Of a stretch of 64,000 nucleotides of DNA, positions 1-11,743 are shown one piece after another. The stretch comes from Plicaturopsis crispa FD-325 SS-3 (Eukaryota > Basidiomycota > Agaricomycetes > Amylocorticiales > Amylocorticiaceae). The stretch spans positions 2,592,541-2,656,540 of the forward strand of contig KN832555.1 of the NCBI GenBank assembly GCA_000827205.1, given 5' to 3'. Below the pieces are notes generated by a model. It was not told where the DNA came from. It saw nothing but the letters and a program-made list of their open reading frames with translations, and did no database searches. Both the position numbers and the translations under genes were made by a program. Position 1 is the first letter of the stretch. Each line of letters starts with the position of its first letter.

Positions 1-1
1 A

Positions 2-523
2 CTGTGCAGCCTTACCAGCCTGAATGTCAAATGGCGCCCACTCTCCGAAGTCCACCTCGCGATGCGCCGGAAGGTCGTCGTAAACGCCATCATCAACCCG
101 CTCACAGCACTCCTAGGCTGTCGGAACGGCTATCTCTTCCGCAACGAAGCCGCCCGGCGCATCATGCGTCGCGTCTGCCAGGAGGCCGCAGCTGCCTACG
201 CCGCCGAAGTGAAGGCGGAGACGCAAGCATGGCTGGACGCACACCCCGGCGAGGATATCTCCTCGATCCCTAAAGGCCGTCTGCCGGTGGCGTTGAGTGC
301 AGAGAGCCTGGAGCGGGAGTGCTTGCGCGTAGCGGACATGACGCGGAATAACTTCTCCTCGATGCTGGTCGATGTACGGAAAGGCAACCGCACGGAGATT
401 CACCAGCTTAATGGGTACTTGATGGGCTTGGGGAAGGCGTATGGTGTCCCGATGCCTGGGACTGCCATGCTTTTCAATTTGGTGCAGCTTCGGAGCATCG
501 TCCCCATCGACGACCAGATGTAA
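2..523 (+). CDS. 2-dehydropantoate 2-reductase (ketopantoate reductase), C-terminal part, cut by window edge
   Basis: The reading frame is open from base 2 and ends at TAA 521-523, so the N-terminal NADP-binding domain lies outside the window. What remains is the helical C-terminal domain of the ApbA/PanE family, which reduces ketopantoate to pantoate in pantothenate and CoA synthesis. Recognisable pieces are NAIINPLTALLGCRNG and, near the end, the substrate-binding stretch EIHQLNGYLMGLGKAYGV followed by PMPGTAMLFNLV. There is an in-frame ATG at 62, but the homologous sequence continues upstream of it (WRPLSEVHLAM), so it is not the true start. Fungal members of this broad family are often annotated only as ketopantoate reductase-like, and the exact substrate cannot be fixed from this half. 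Confidence 0.85.
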   Translation: MCSLTSLNVKWRPLSEVHLAMRRKVVVNAIINPLTALLGCRNGYLFRNEAARRIMRRVCQEAAAAYAAEVKAETQAWLDAHPGEDISSIPKGRLPVALSAESLERECLRVADMTRNNFSSMLVDVRKGNRTEIHQLNGYLMGLGKAYGVPMPGTAMLFNLVQLRSIVPIDDQM

Positions 524-1098
524 CCACATTCTGTGAACACATCCACGGTCTTTCCGCCACCATCACAGTCCTCACGGACGCGAATCCTAAAGACAAGAGG
601 GCTCATTCATGTCCTCAGCATCTTCTCCCGAAATCGCAAGCATTCGCTATCGCGATTAGTCCTCAGCAGACTTCCCTTTCAAGAGCATGGATGGTATTGG
701 CGATGCAGAGGGGTGAAACGGTGTGTCTGCGGAAGATGCCTTGCAACACGATGGCTTGCTCTGCGACGTTCAGTGCTTGGCTTTGCACTGTTGGATATAG
801 CATCGCGTGCGCAGTACACCTATGTCATCGGGCGCGGTAATAATAATATGGGGCCTGTTAATATGCCATAGAAAACAATACGATACTGTGTATATGTTAA
901 CGCCTGTACTTAGTGCCGAGTTGACGATTTCAACCGATTTCAACGGAACCAATTTCAATCTGTGTATTCTGCTTCTGCTGTACGCGTAGGCTGTGCTGCT
1001 CTGTACTGCCCTTCTTATAGATACCTTGCCCCGAACATGCTGCCCAGTGCTCATTCGAATGCACCGGCGCTACATATCTCTTGTAATGCTCCTCGACC
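524..1098. other. intergenic, no supported gene
   Basis: About 575 bases hold only short frames without family signal. It should contain the terminator of the reductase gene and the promoter of the next gene. Confidence 0.5.
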
Positions 1099-2660
1099 AT
1101 GTCCGACTCTGAGTGCCCCATTGCTAGTCCGCCGGGCAACTGCACATTCGTCATAAACACGGATATCAGTGGGGTGGGCGTGCGCACGAGTTTCTATGTA
1201 CAGACGTTCATGCTCGGTACGTGTCTACACCCCTCGGTCGATTCGAATGCTTTGGCTAACTTGAGTCTTGGGTACACGTAGTTCTGCTGGTCAATCGGTC
1301 ATGGTGAGGGTCCTCATCTTCGCGGCATATGTACTGGAAACTGAAATGCTACACTTAGGGAAGAAGCACCGACCGCGCTGTGGACATTCATCGCGACCAG
1401 CTTTGGGCTTACAATTTCAGCTGTTGTGCAGGCGATCCAGCAGTCTCTGACTCTGTTCCAGGCACTTCAGGTGTCTAATCTTGTATGGTGCGTACCACCC
1501 TCCAAATGAGCCATGTCTTTCCTCCGAAACACTGACGATCGACGCCGTATACGACGATACATCTAGGCTTGCGAATTTTGGCTGCTTCGTCTCCCTAGCA
1601 TCGTACTCGCGTAAACGCGAGAAACGCGTGCACAACAAACCTCGGGCAGAGAGTTGGAATGCCGATAACCCTGTCCGGATCGCCGCGATGGTACAGACGC
1701 TGTTCTCCATGTCTTTGACAATATACATGTGGTGCGGCATACCCTGATTCCCAAGGCACTGCCTCGGTCTCCTTACGCGCCTGTCATTTCAACAGGGCTA
1801 ATGCAGCCAAATTCTCCTGCCAACAAGACTGCGCGGGCCAAGTTGTATACGTCTTTTTTGTGGGCGACGTTTTGGCGCTGAGGTCTGGGAAGATCGCGGG
1901 CCTCACAATTTCGTCGACTCTCGCGTTGCTCTATCTCGGAGTCACGGTGCACGAGCTGTATGACTACCTTGGATATTGGAGACGTGCGCAGATTACGGAG
2001 CACAGTAGGCCAAGGCATCGCAAGCACAGATCTAGCGCAAGTCGGGATGGCGTAGCTTCCTTGCTGCCCTCGTCCACAGCTCCGGCTCCGGATCTCACCT
2101 CAGCTCCAGCTCCAGCTGCATTGTCTCCGGATTCATCATATAGGCGTGGCAGTAACTCCCTCGCCCCGCCCTCATTACAGTCTCATTCAAGCACTGACTC
2201 CCGATCACGTCACCGCATATCCAGTCAAGCCTCCGCTACCACGCCCCGCCGCGAGGGACGTCCCGACCGCCACAAATGGTCGCCCGAGTTCGACCCGATG
2301 CTCTTGGGCATCGGCAGTTTCCTCATTATCATATTCGCATATTTCATTGTGTCGACGGAGCTCCTCATCACGCACAATCACACGGACAACTCTGCTACCG
2401 AATGGGGATTCGGTCAGGTATGTTGCGTGCTTAATTTCGCCGTCACTTCACTGACGGGGTTCGCTTTAAAGATTATGGCGTTGATACTTGTCGTGCCTTC
2501 GGTATACTCGACAATTTACGCTTTTTACAAACAAGGATTTAAGCCCATCCACAAACATAACAAGGATAAGGATGGCAAGAGCGGCAAGCGCCGCCGTCAC
2601 GGTAAGAGAGATAAGAAAGGTACGTCGCTATCACTGTGTATGTGCCCATAGGAAATCTGA
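1099..2660 (+). CDS. predicted multi-pass membrane protein of a basidiomycete-specific type
   Basis: The start ATG 1099 opens MSDSECPIASPPGNCTFVIN, a stereotyped N-terminus that I associate with a family of fungal multi-pass membrane proteins of unknown function. Splicing short introns (first donor GTACGT near 1214, next GTGAGG near 1302) gives a continuous run of hydrophobic helices: FMLVLLV, then ALWTFIATSFGLTISAVVQ, then TLFSMSLTIYMWC, then LTISSTLALLYLGVTVHEL. A Ser/Pro/Arg-rich loop follows (about 2010-2270), then another helix pair (LLGIGSFLIIIFAYFIV and LILVVPSVYSTIYAFY) and a Lys/Arg-rich tail. The last intron, at about 2618-2651, leaves only two codons and TGA 2658-2660; reading through it stops at 2651. 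Family placement is by memory of the N-terminus and topology, so function is unknown. Confidence 0.6.
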
Positions 2661-2945
2661 TAGCCAGTGGAAGATGGGGAGAAACGCCTAGTAGCTCCCG
2701 ATGTCACCGTTATACCTCCAGCTGATATGGTGTAATGGCGTTGAATAGCACGAAACTGGATTATGCGTCGAATTTTTTTGTATTTATAGGGATACCCCAG
2801 GGACAAACCAATGCATGTACACGCTGTCGCTGCTCTATATTCGAGATGGATGCAGCCAATATTATAAAATACACGAAGAGATAGTAAGTTTGTCCTGTCA
2901 ATGTCACCGATGTCCAACTAGCGATAAAGAAAGCATTTGGGGGCG

Positions 2946-4818
2946 CTAGTGATCGTCCGCTCCAGGACTGCCCCATTTGACCGTCCGAGTCGCCCCTTCC
3001 TGCCATGCCTCAACCCGCCGACGTGCCAACATCGACATCGTCGATCTGTCAGTGCCCACAAACCCGTGCGCCATTGATTGTATCACCGCGTCGATTAGTA
3101 CCGGATACCTGAAAGAGAGTCAGCGTCGCAGAGAGTGCGAGCGAAACATGGCTCACCATTTTCCATAAATTTCTTCCGTCCGTTCCGCAGCAAAGTCTAT
3201 GTGTTTCCAGCCCATGGCTTCGACGTCGTGCCACCACGCCGCATCGTCCTCGTCACTCGTCATGAGGACGTGCTCCACGGTGATGTTTTTCCGCTCTAAA
3301 AGCTCTTGTTTCACTTCCTGTACGCGTCGGTCGTACACCGCTAGCGACGCAAAGCAGTCTTCTTCAGAGTAGTCGCCGCAGTAGACTTTGAAGTCGTGGT
3401 GCCGGACGTGCAGCGCGATCCACTGCCTCCAGTTTAGTATTGGGAACTGACAAGGATTGTTGAGGACTCACGTTTGGAGTTGGTTCGCCGTCCGCGACGC
3501 CAAGGGCTCGTCGGATATGCTCGTCGGCGATTTTGAGGAGACCCTCCGTCCACCGCATATATTGCGTGACTTTATTCCAGGCGGGACTATAGTCGTACTC
3601 CCATTCCCAAGGCTGCTCCTCGTCAAAATCGCACAAGCTAACAGCATAAAACTGGTACTCACCTGATGTGCGGTCAGGTAGTATCCGTAATCGTAGCAAA
3701 ATAATTGCTCGTCCGGAGGGAGCTGCACCCCATGCTGGGGAGAGGGAAGGGGCTCGACGAGATTAGCCGCACGGACTTGGGGGTAGCTGAGTGTCGCAAG
3801 TGACCAGAAGGTCGTGTGCTGATCATGTTCGAAGTTAGGTATTAATTTCAGCCAATCTGGACCTCGTGTGTATGATATATCTGCATTGCATCGACTATTC
3901 AGTGTTGTGGGTACGTGCATGTTCGTAAATGAGTGCCCACCGGTTCGAATAAAGCCAGGGTTTCCACTGTCGCGGGGATTGGACTCGCCGCTCTGGACGG
4001 CCTGCCAGACACTCCAGCATCCCAATTCATCGACAAATTCACTATCCCTATTCTTGACGTCGCGCCACTCAAGAATAGGAATTTCTAAGGATTTGCTGAA
4101 ACGGGGCACATCGAAAACATCGCCAAACGGGATAGGCGCCTGGTCATAACCGATATGGGATGGCATGAAATCGGGTATGATTGGCACTCGGTCGGTGATC
4201 AGTCCCATGTAAACGAGGTTTGCCTAGAAGACGAGTTATTTTCTACCCAATAGATCGCGAAGTGGAAAACATACGAATGTCATAACATCGTTGGCTGCGC
4301 GATACACGACATATTAGCGTGGCTAATAGTGCTATGAGAAGGAGACACGTACTCCAGCCTGCGCCGGTCCAGGATGTAATATATTGGATGTCCTCGCGCA
4401 AGTTGTCTGCCTAGGATCAGAGGCATGGACGACGGCAGGTTACTGTATGCACACCTTTGTAACTCTCTGTTGGCTCCCCCAGAACATAATTTCTGGCATA
4501 AAGAGGATCGTCTTCCCATTCTACAGATTCTCCGTCCAGATTTTGGGAATGTTCACCAGGGCTCGGTGCACCCGTAGAATGTGGTCCAGGGTAATTGGCG
4601 CACACATCTGCAAGATTCTGGCTGGTGCCTTCGTGGTTCCACACATGCGTACTCGTCGCCTGGAATGTCCAAAACGTGTATACGAAAAGTGCGGCCAGGG
4701 ACACTGCAGACAGACTTGCGCATGCCGCGAAGAGTGAGCGTCGGCGGCCTCGAGTTGTATGCGTCAACGGCGTTATGATATTGAGAAAGGGCTTTTCTTC
4801 TTCTCCATCGCCAGGCAT
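2946..4818 (-). CDS. O-fucosyltransferase-like (GT-B) type II membrane protein
   Basis: The start codon is at 4818. The first 60 residues hold a short cytoplasmic tail, RGRRRS, and one membrane anchor (SLSAVSLAALFVYTFW), as in a Golgi type II glycosyltransferase. The luminal part carries MGLITDRVPIIPDFMPSHIG, ILEWRDVKN, DELGCWSVWQAV, LIPNFEHDQH, then CYDYGYYLT, and in later exons ALHVRHHDFKVYC and FVGTDRSTMSMLARRR. The HVRH and STMS blocks resemble the nucleotide-sugar binding motifs of the GDP-fucose protein O-fucosyltransferase superfamily. The intron after GKW (near 3153) joins to YPVLIDAVIQSM; TAG lies at 2946-2948. There are several introns. The donor and acceptor of the sugar are inferred from the family only. 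A nucleotide-sugar transporter gene begins 1.2 kb away, which fits a shared Golgi glycosylation role. Confidence 0.75.
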
Positions 4819-6021
4819 AGCGGCGAGAGAGGCGGTAAGTTCAAACGAGTGAGAGAGGCCGGGGAAATACCCAGAGGTCAGTTAAGATGCATGTACGTGA
4901 GGAAGATGTTGTGATTATAGCGCCCCGGAACGCGGCTTGTTCTGTTTACATGGCGTACGCTAGCCGGCGAAGGGAAAACAACATCGGATTGAAGGTCTCG
5001 ACAAACACGCAGCAAATCCGGCACAGTATTACTAGGTACGTCGGACCATACAAAATGCTTCCGCGTGTGCCTTGAAATTTAAAACAGCTGAACCGACGGC
5101 CTGTTGTGCCCATAGATCGCTCAGCGCAAAGATAACCTTGAAGAGAATCCGATTGCACGAAGAGGCACCAGCGGGAGGAAACTCTACGGCGCGAGGTCAA
5201 CGGGATCGATATAGTCCTATTGTCCGAGTTATGCCCATTGCTGCAGAGTACAACACGCGTCGCGATCTACGTCAAAAGTCGCGCGGTGTGCGCGGATACA
5301 TATGCACCTGCTGGAAAGAGACTCGGTCAGCAACAACAGGACCGGTGGGCACAGTTCCGGGTGAAAAAATAGGGAGCAGAATCACTACTCACAACCCCAT
5401 GGTCATTGGCGAACAGGTCTGGGGCTAGCTCGGCAATAGAAATTGTCCCTCGGGCCTCAAAGCCGAATCCGCATAGAATATTCGGGTCGCAAGTCAAGCG
5501 CGAGAGCCGATAAAGACTCCCGCACGACAGCGGGTGGACATGGAAGAAGATGAAGGGACCGGTGTGGTGTAGTCATTGCCGTATGAGTTGCATCCCTGGA
5601 GCACTACGTCTGTCAATCATCCATTGTCAGGAATAGCGCCATTTTGGCACGCGGTATCTCGAGAGCGCCCGCGTTGACACAGTTTCTAGTCTTGTTCACA
5701 GATGTCGTGAACAAAGAAAGCAATCGAGAGGACATGTTAGTAGGAGCGAAAAGACCGACGTACTCGGCGGACTCGAAATGAACCAGCTGTCGAACCAGTG
5801 TTCGTTCTTACATACTTCGGCAATCAAACTGGTACGGAGCCAATCGCCACACAAATCGACCCGACTCGTTGGCTGCGCTCGCCCCCGGGACTTTACCATC
5901 CCCAGCCACCAGCAGGCCTTAGTCTGCATGCCTTCTTTATACTCGAGGCCCGTCCGTGGCTTGTTCTGCACGTCGCACCTGCTCTCCAAATCCCCCCCTT
6001 GAATTTTTGTCCAGCAGTGTC
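4819..6021. other. intergenic between two divergent Golgi genes, no supported gene
   Basis: 1.2 kb between the start of the fucosyltransferase-like gene and the start of the transporter gene. Only frames of about 60-120 residues occur, none with recognisable family signal. It may act as a shared promoter region for the divergent pair. Confidence 0.45.
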
Positions 6022-7436
6022 ATGGCTCCAAGCACTGAGGCTAGTAGGCTCCAGGTGGCGGCAGTCGTGCTGTTCTACATGGGGGCGGCGCTCGTGGTAA
6101 GTGCAGACGCGTTTTCTTGGCGGTCGATCCCTGATTAAGTGTCTGAAATATGCCCAGATGATATTTGTGTAAGTGTAACATGGGCTTTCTTACTGTTGTC
6201 AAAGCGTTCATACCCAACTTGCAGGAATAAGGCTGTTCTCATCAGCTCTCCACAATTGCCGCTGCTGTTCCTCCTTATCCAACTGGTTCTCGCTGTGGTG
6301 CTGCTTCATGGGGCGGCGCTCATCTCGAAACGCGTGGATATTCCCAAACTCGACCTAGCCGTCGGCAAAAAGCTGGTCCCAGTCATTCTTGTCAATGTCA
6401 TTGGACTTGTCTTCAATACACTTTGCTTGCGCGATGTCGAGGCGTCTTTCTTTCAGGTGTGCTTTTCTATCGTGCATTTACGCGTTTCCCTCTACATATT
6501 TAACGCTTTTTCATTTAGATTGCACGGGGGCTAGTTTTGCCACTGACGATTATCGTATCATCCGTGGTCACACACTCTAAGCCCTCTGCTCGCGTTATTT
6601 TCGCTGCAGGAATAGTAACCATCGGTTTCCTCCTCGGTGTCGCGCCGTCCGCACTCGTTCCTTCCAGCATTTCACCCTCCTTACTCTCTCTCTTCTACGG
6701 CTTCCTTTCTTCCCTATTCATCGCATTCCACGCCGTACTCATCAAGTCGTCGCTGCCCCACTGCAACAATTCCACTATTCAACTCGCATATTGGACTAAT
6801 CTGGGATCGGCCGCATTTCTCGCACCAGCCGTTTTCCTTCACGGTGAAATAACGATCGTCCAGGAACTCAGTTTCGATCCAGCCTGGGACGGACGCATGT
6901 TCCTTTGGGGCAGCCTTATCACCGGGGTGTTTGGTTTTTTACTCTGCGTGGCGGGACTCCTCAGTATCAAGGTCACAAGCCCTATCACCCATATGTTCTC
7001 GAGTGTAAGTGACGGTCTCGATTGTCTATGTGCCCTGACCGAGGTTTGTCCTACAGGCGGCACGGTCGGTACTGCAGACCCTGCTTGGCGTATGGTTCTT
7101 CGCAGACATCCTCACAGTGTACGCCATCTAATCGCCCTCCCCCTGCCCGTGAACTCACATCGAGATCTCCTTTTCTAGTAACCGGGCGACCTCTATTATG
7201 GTCATCCTCGCGGGTACGATGTGAGTAGTTTGCGCCCAGTATATCAGCACTCCACATGCAGGTGTGCTTACGCCTCCCTTAGGTACTTCACATGGGCTAA
7301 ATCCGTGGAGAGCCGACCGCCGCCCACCGCCCACCTCGACCTCGAGGCAATGGGCGATAAGATGCGCCGACCCCAGGGTGCCCGCGACGGCGATTCCGTG
7401 ACGGTGTGGGATGCCGAGGCGAGGGAAAAGGAGTAG
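6022..7436 (+). CDS. nucleotide-sugar transporter, GDP-fucose transporter-like (SLC35C/TPT superfamily)
   Basis: The first exon opens MAPSTEASRLQVAAVVLFYM (ATG 6022) and ends at a GTAAGT donor at 6097. A tiny second exon and the exon from 6225 restore MIFVNKAVL, the signature of triose-phosphate/nucleotide-sugar transporters. About ten hydrophobic helices follow: PLLFLLIQLVLAVVLL, VILVNVIGLVFNTLCL, FQIARGLVLPLTIIVSS, FLSSLFIAFHAVLIKSSL, and GVFGFLLCVAGLLSIKVTSP leading into THMFSSAARSVLQTLLG. The tail is hydrophilic and ends with TAG 7434-7436. The arrangement resembles the Golgi GDP-fucose carrier SLC35C1, but Vrg4-type GDP-mannose or related carriers cannot be excluded. It transports sugar nucleotide into the Golgi lumen in exchange for the nucleoside monophosphate. 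The O-fucosyltransferase-like neighbour supports the fucose reading. Confidence 0.8.
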
Positions 7437-9390
7437 ATTTATTTTTGAACTAATCAGGCGATCGGCCGTCAACTTGTCAGGGCCTCGTCGCGCGTACATG
7501 AAGGCTGGAGGGGACTCAGTTCAGCATTGGGGGATCCTTTTGGACTATACGCCACATAATGTACAGTACTCGGAGATGGACAGGTAGAATGATTCTTAGA
7601 TACTGCACATATAGAACTTGACGCGCCACTTTGGATCATCTCGAGTTTGGAGGCTACTTTTGGGCTAGGAAAGATCTCCATTAGTGCCTTCGTACCGTAG
7701 ATGCACAATAGAGAAGATATCAGCATATATGTGAGTGGAGGTGATGAGCGCTCGCCAACATCTAGCTTAACAGACGGCACTAGTTAGGTACTAGTATTAG
7801 CTTGTGATGCCAGGCTGAATTCAAAGCTCCTTACCTTATGTCGAAGTCACATTGTCGTCGACATATCCGGTGTTGAGCAGAGACGCAAGGAAAGGGGAGA
7901 TCATAGGCATGTCGCGCCACATGTCGGTGTACCTCAACTTGCTGTGGGATTACGCTCGCGGCTAAGATGATCGCCCACATCTGGCAAGGGGGGCTACACC
8001 AGAGTTCCGCCGTTCATACATGCGTCGACGTGGTTGTGCTACAGCTACGCCCGCACAATTAATTCGGGTGATTGATCATCATAATAGACGACATAAAGAC
8101 AAAGAACTCCCTTACCGGGACCTAGACAAAGCAAGAACAAGCGGGTCATTGAGCTTGATACTGCTTGATAGACCATTCACCTTGTGGGTAAGTAGCAGCT
8201 ATGGGAGCGATCACTGCTCCTGCATACATTCAAGGAGAGCGGGGAAGCAGGACGGTAATCCATCATAGATCCGACAAAGGTGGAACCACTGAGCGCAGTA
8301 CCGGAAAACGGCGGATGGCGAACGAGAGCAAAAATGGTCGCACGCGCACATCGATAGCGAGAGCCGGGCGGAACGGTTGCAGACGACGGGGCGAGGCGAA
8401 AAAAATATTCATGTTCGTCAGGAAAGGCCGATTGGATGTCGCAGAATGTCGCAGGCTTGTGCAGCATGTGCAGCAGCGCCGGGATTAACGATAGCGGTCC
8501 TGTCAACGATTCTGCGCGGAAGATATCCTAAAGCCTGAACTTGCCGCACACTTCCTCTAGCCAGTGACACGGAGCATTGGAGGAAAGCATTGAGCAAGTC
8601 GGCCGACATTCCCAGCCTCACAAGCTAGAGTCACCGGTCCGATTGTCAGGACTTTCGAAAGCGGTGGTAGGTTGGCAGAAGATATTGAATACTGAGGACC
8701 TGACGCAGCGCGACAATCCGCCACAGCCGCCACGACTCGGAGTCAAACCGGTTCACAACGCCCACTCGTGACATACACGATGGACGCGACGCAAAAATAA
8801 AATACTCCAACAGACTCCAACGCAAGATAGAAATCTATCACTCATTTTCATCGACAACGCAACGCAACGACGCCAAACATTTCTGGGGTGTTCACCGTTT
8901 CGATCTACTCGAACACGTCCTTTTTTCGCAATGACGCAGTCGATAATGTAGCCCTTGCCGTGACCAGGGGAAATCGGGCTGCTTTGACCGGCTGCGAAAC
9001 AGTGGACACGCCCTAGCCTCGTGCATTCCGGAAACAGAGAGGAAAACGAAAGTATGGGGAGTCCAGATGAGGGCCCGGAACCCTCGGACTGACAGCCTCA
9101 AGGTACCCATATCGTTTTCGCAGAACGGGGAGGGGAACGTCGAACATGGCGTGATGGATCTCCACAAATCTGCCAGCAGTGGCCCGATCCTCGTGGCCCC
9201 GCCTATACGCTCTTCTATTACATGAAAAAGGGCAAGAACTAACCTTCTTCTCCGAGCGAGAAGCCGAACCGAGCAACTGGTTGATTGGGGCACGTCCAGG
9301 GTAGCTGGTCCCATAAATACAAGGCGCATTTGCAATTCTACGGCCTTGTCTGACCCTCCTCCTCGTGTATTTACTCGGACAATCGTCCTA
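7437..9390. other. 1.95 kb gene-poor stretch
   Basis: No frame here shows a family signal or a convincing spliced model on either strand. The largest frame, minus strand 8892-9560, overlaps the start of the next gene and is compositionally a shadow. No terminal inverted repeats or target duplications were spotted. Confidence 0.4.
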
Positions 9391-11395
9391 ATGGCCCTCA
9401 CCGTACCAATCCCGAAGGCAGTCCCCGGAGATGTTTGGGCGCTAGAGTCGCCGAGCGGAACAGTGACACCCGCCACTGCCGTCGGCAGTAAATTTGTCCT
9501 GGACGACGCCGGGTACTCGTCGGACGACACCCTGGACGAGGCTGCTAGATATGAGCGCAAAATGGGGGATAGTGAACTATCCTACTATTTGCCGTCTCGC
9601 GCTAGTGGCGTCAACGACATGTAAGTGTCTACATTGTATGGAGGTCGCGGCTGTTCTGAATGTATGCTAGGTACTTGCACCTCGGATTTCGTGCTCCTGA
9701 GCGCATGGTTCGACGCGCTCGCGTTCGTGTAGTATGGTCTATCCTGCGTAACAGGCACCCCCTGCTTGCTTCCACCATCGAGATGCATGACTATGACGAC
9801 GTTCGCTTTGTGTAAGTCTCCGCACTATACCCTGGGCACAAATTCTTACAGCATAGCGCAGATATACTCCAGCCCATTCATCTGAGCAGGCTTTGATTGA
9901 CGCAGACGACAATCTAGAATACAAGTCCGATGGAAAAGACGGTATGTATCTGGTTGTCAATACGGCATTTTGTTGAGCTAAATCAATTTATGGAATAGAG
10001 TTGATTGACAGTTACCTCAATGGACCCAGAACCTTGTCCAACGAGCGCCTTTCCTACCTGATCATCTCCAAACCTCCGAAGGCTGAGGAATCGTTGCCTT
10101 CTCCGCCTGCGACGCCCGATTTATCTGAGTCGCAGGGAGAAGACTCCGTATCACGGGAATATCACTTCCTCATGTGTGCCGCTCATTTCTTGGGTGACGG
10201 AATGGCGCTCCATGCTTTCGCAAATGATTTCTTCGGCCTCCTTGGTAGCGACAAGACAGTCATGCAACTCGAAGCCATGATGCACCTGGAGTGGGTGGAA
10301 CGTTGGGGTAAGCTGAGCTCAGACGAAGTGAGTCGGCATATAGACATCTCCCAGCGCGACTCTGACCTGACGATTGTTAGGCCTCGAAACTTCCCAATGC
10401 GATGGAGGAAAACTTTGCATCATCCGGAGGCAAGTTCCGACGGGTAGTAGAGCGTGTCGATTTCCAAAGGAGTCAAGAAAAACTCATCGTGAGTGCTCCC
10501 TCGCACCCTGTTCTATATTCATCTCTCTAAATCCCTAAATACATTAGGGTGGCCAAACGTTCCCGCGCCAATCACATGCGGAACGTCATACTGTTGTGCC
10601 CACGGTTCCCTTCGATGCAGAGCGGACTAAGAAGATGCTGAAGAACTGCAAGGCCCACGGCGTGTCAATCTCAGCCGCACTCTTCGCCATTTGCAACATA
10701 GCCTGGGCTAGAATATCGGCGAAACATGACTTGCCCATGTATGTATTGCGTGCTTGTTCGTACACAGAGATTGCATTAATAATTTCTACCACTATAGGCT
10801 GATGTATTCCGCGCTCAACCTCCGCCCGTATTTCACTGCAAAGCCCCTGCACGATTCGTACTGGTACCTTGCCGTCGGATACTTCAACGTAATCCTGCCG
10901 ACCTTCCTGCCCACTTCCACGGATGTGGCCCAGACGTTCTGGCATCGCGCGCGATTGGCCAAGGAGCAGAGCACGCGTGCTGCGAAGAGTCGGATGGTGG
11001 CGTCCCGCAGCCTGGAAATGGCCCGCGAGCGAGGGGAGCGTGCTCGTGCGTGGGGGAAAGAGGACGACGAGAAGGAGCGCGGCACCTGGGTCAAGCCTGC
11101 ACCGTCACCGAAGCCCACCGGCCCTGCTCGTGCACCTTCGTCGGCTCTGCTCGGCCTTTCGCTGCTGGGCAACTTGGACGGCATATACAAACATGCCAAC
11201 TTCCCTTCCATCGAGATGCACACACTCACCACCGGCTCTCGTCAACGCCACGGAGGTATGCTCCTGTTCGGGTACACCTTCGCTGGAAAGTTGTGGGTCA
11301 GCTTGGGCTACGACGAGAACGGTTTCGACAAGGACACGGTCGACACCTTCTGGGCGAACGTCTTGGGTAGCATCGACGAACTTTTGGTCAACTAA
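9391..11395 (+). CDS. HXXXDG acyltransferase (CoA-dependent acyltransferase / condensation-domain-like fold)
   Basis: The start is ATG 9391 (MALTVPIPKAVPGDVWAL); the frame is open further upstream but has no earlier ATG. Short introns near 9621, 9811, 9942, 10328, 10490 and 10738 are removed. The protein is about 520 residues. The catalytic motif is HFLGDG near residue 213, in the context CAAHFLGDGMALHAFANDF: this is the HXXXDG signature of chloramphenicol acetyltransferase-like enzymes such as alcohol acetyltransferases and BAHD relatives. The second half has MYSALNLRPYF, YWYLAVGYFNVILPTFLP and a late GGMLLFGYTFAGKLWVSLGY strand resembling the C-terminal core of that fold. A Lys/Glu-rich insert lies at about 10970-11100. 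No DFGWG-like motif is obvious, and the acyl donor and acceptor are unknown. Confidence 0.7.
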
Positions 11396-11743
11396 CTTTC
11401 TCATTCTTGCTTCATTTCACTCTACTCTTGGGACCCTTTCATGATGGACGTAGTTTTCGGCGTTTGGCTTGTTGCATATGGCGCATAGACATTTATGTAG
11501 ATCTCTTAATAGTTATTCAATGGTGCTTGTAGGTGTACTTCGCATACCCTGGCAACATTTTGGAGACGTTTTCGTTTTGTGGCGGATGTTCGAGCGCCGA
11601 GGGAACAGGACCGGCGGAAATATGGCACTGAAAGTGACGTCGACTATTGGCCTGATCTAATCTGACAGTTTCTCTCTCACCGAGGACTTGACTTTACTGA
11701 AGGCGCTCCTTGAACTCAGACTCCGTAGACTTGAACACTCATC
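11396..11743. other. intergenic, no supported gene
   Basis: Short spacer between two genes on the same strand; nothing recognisable beyond presumed terminator and promoter. Confidence 0.5.

Noticed and set aside
3925-3960. A GGTTCGAA string resembling a tRNA T-arm
   Set aside because: No matching acceptor stem or D-arm nearby; it lies inside an exon of the fucosyltransferase-like gene.
8892-9560. Minus-strand open frame of about 222 residues
   Set aside because: Overlaps the first exon of the acyltransferase in antisense; no domain or conserved N-terminus.
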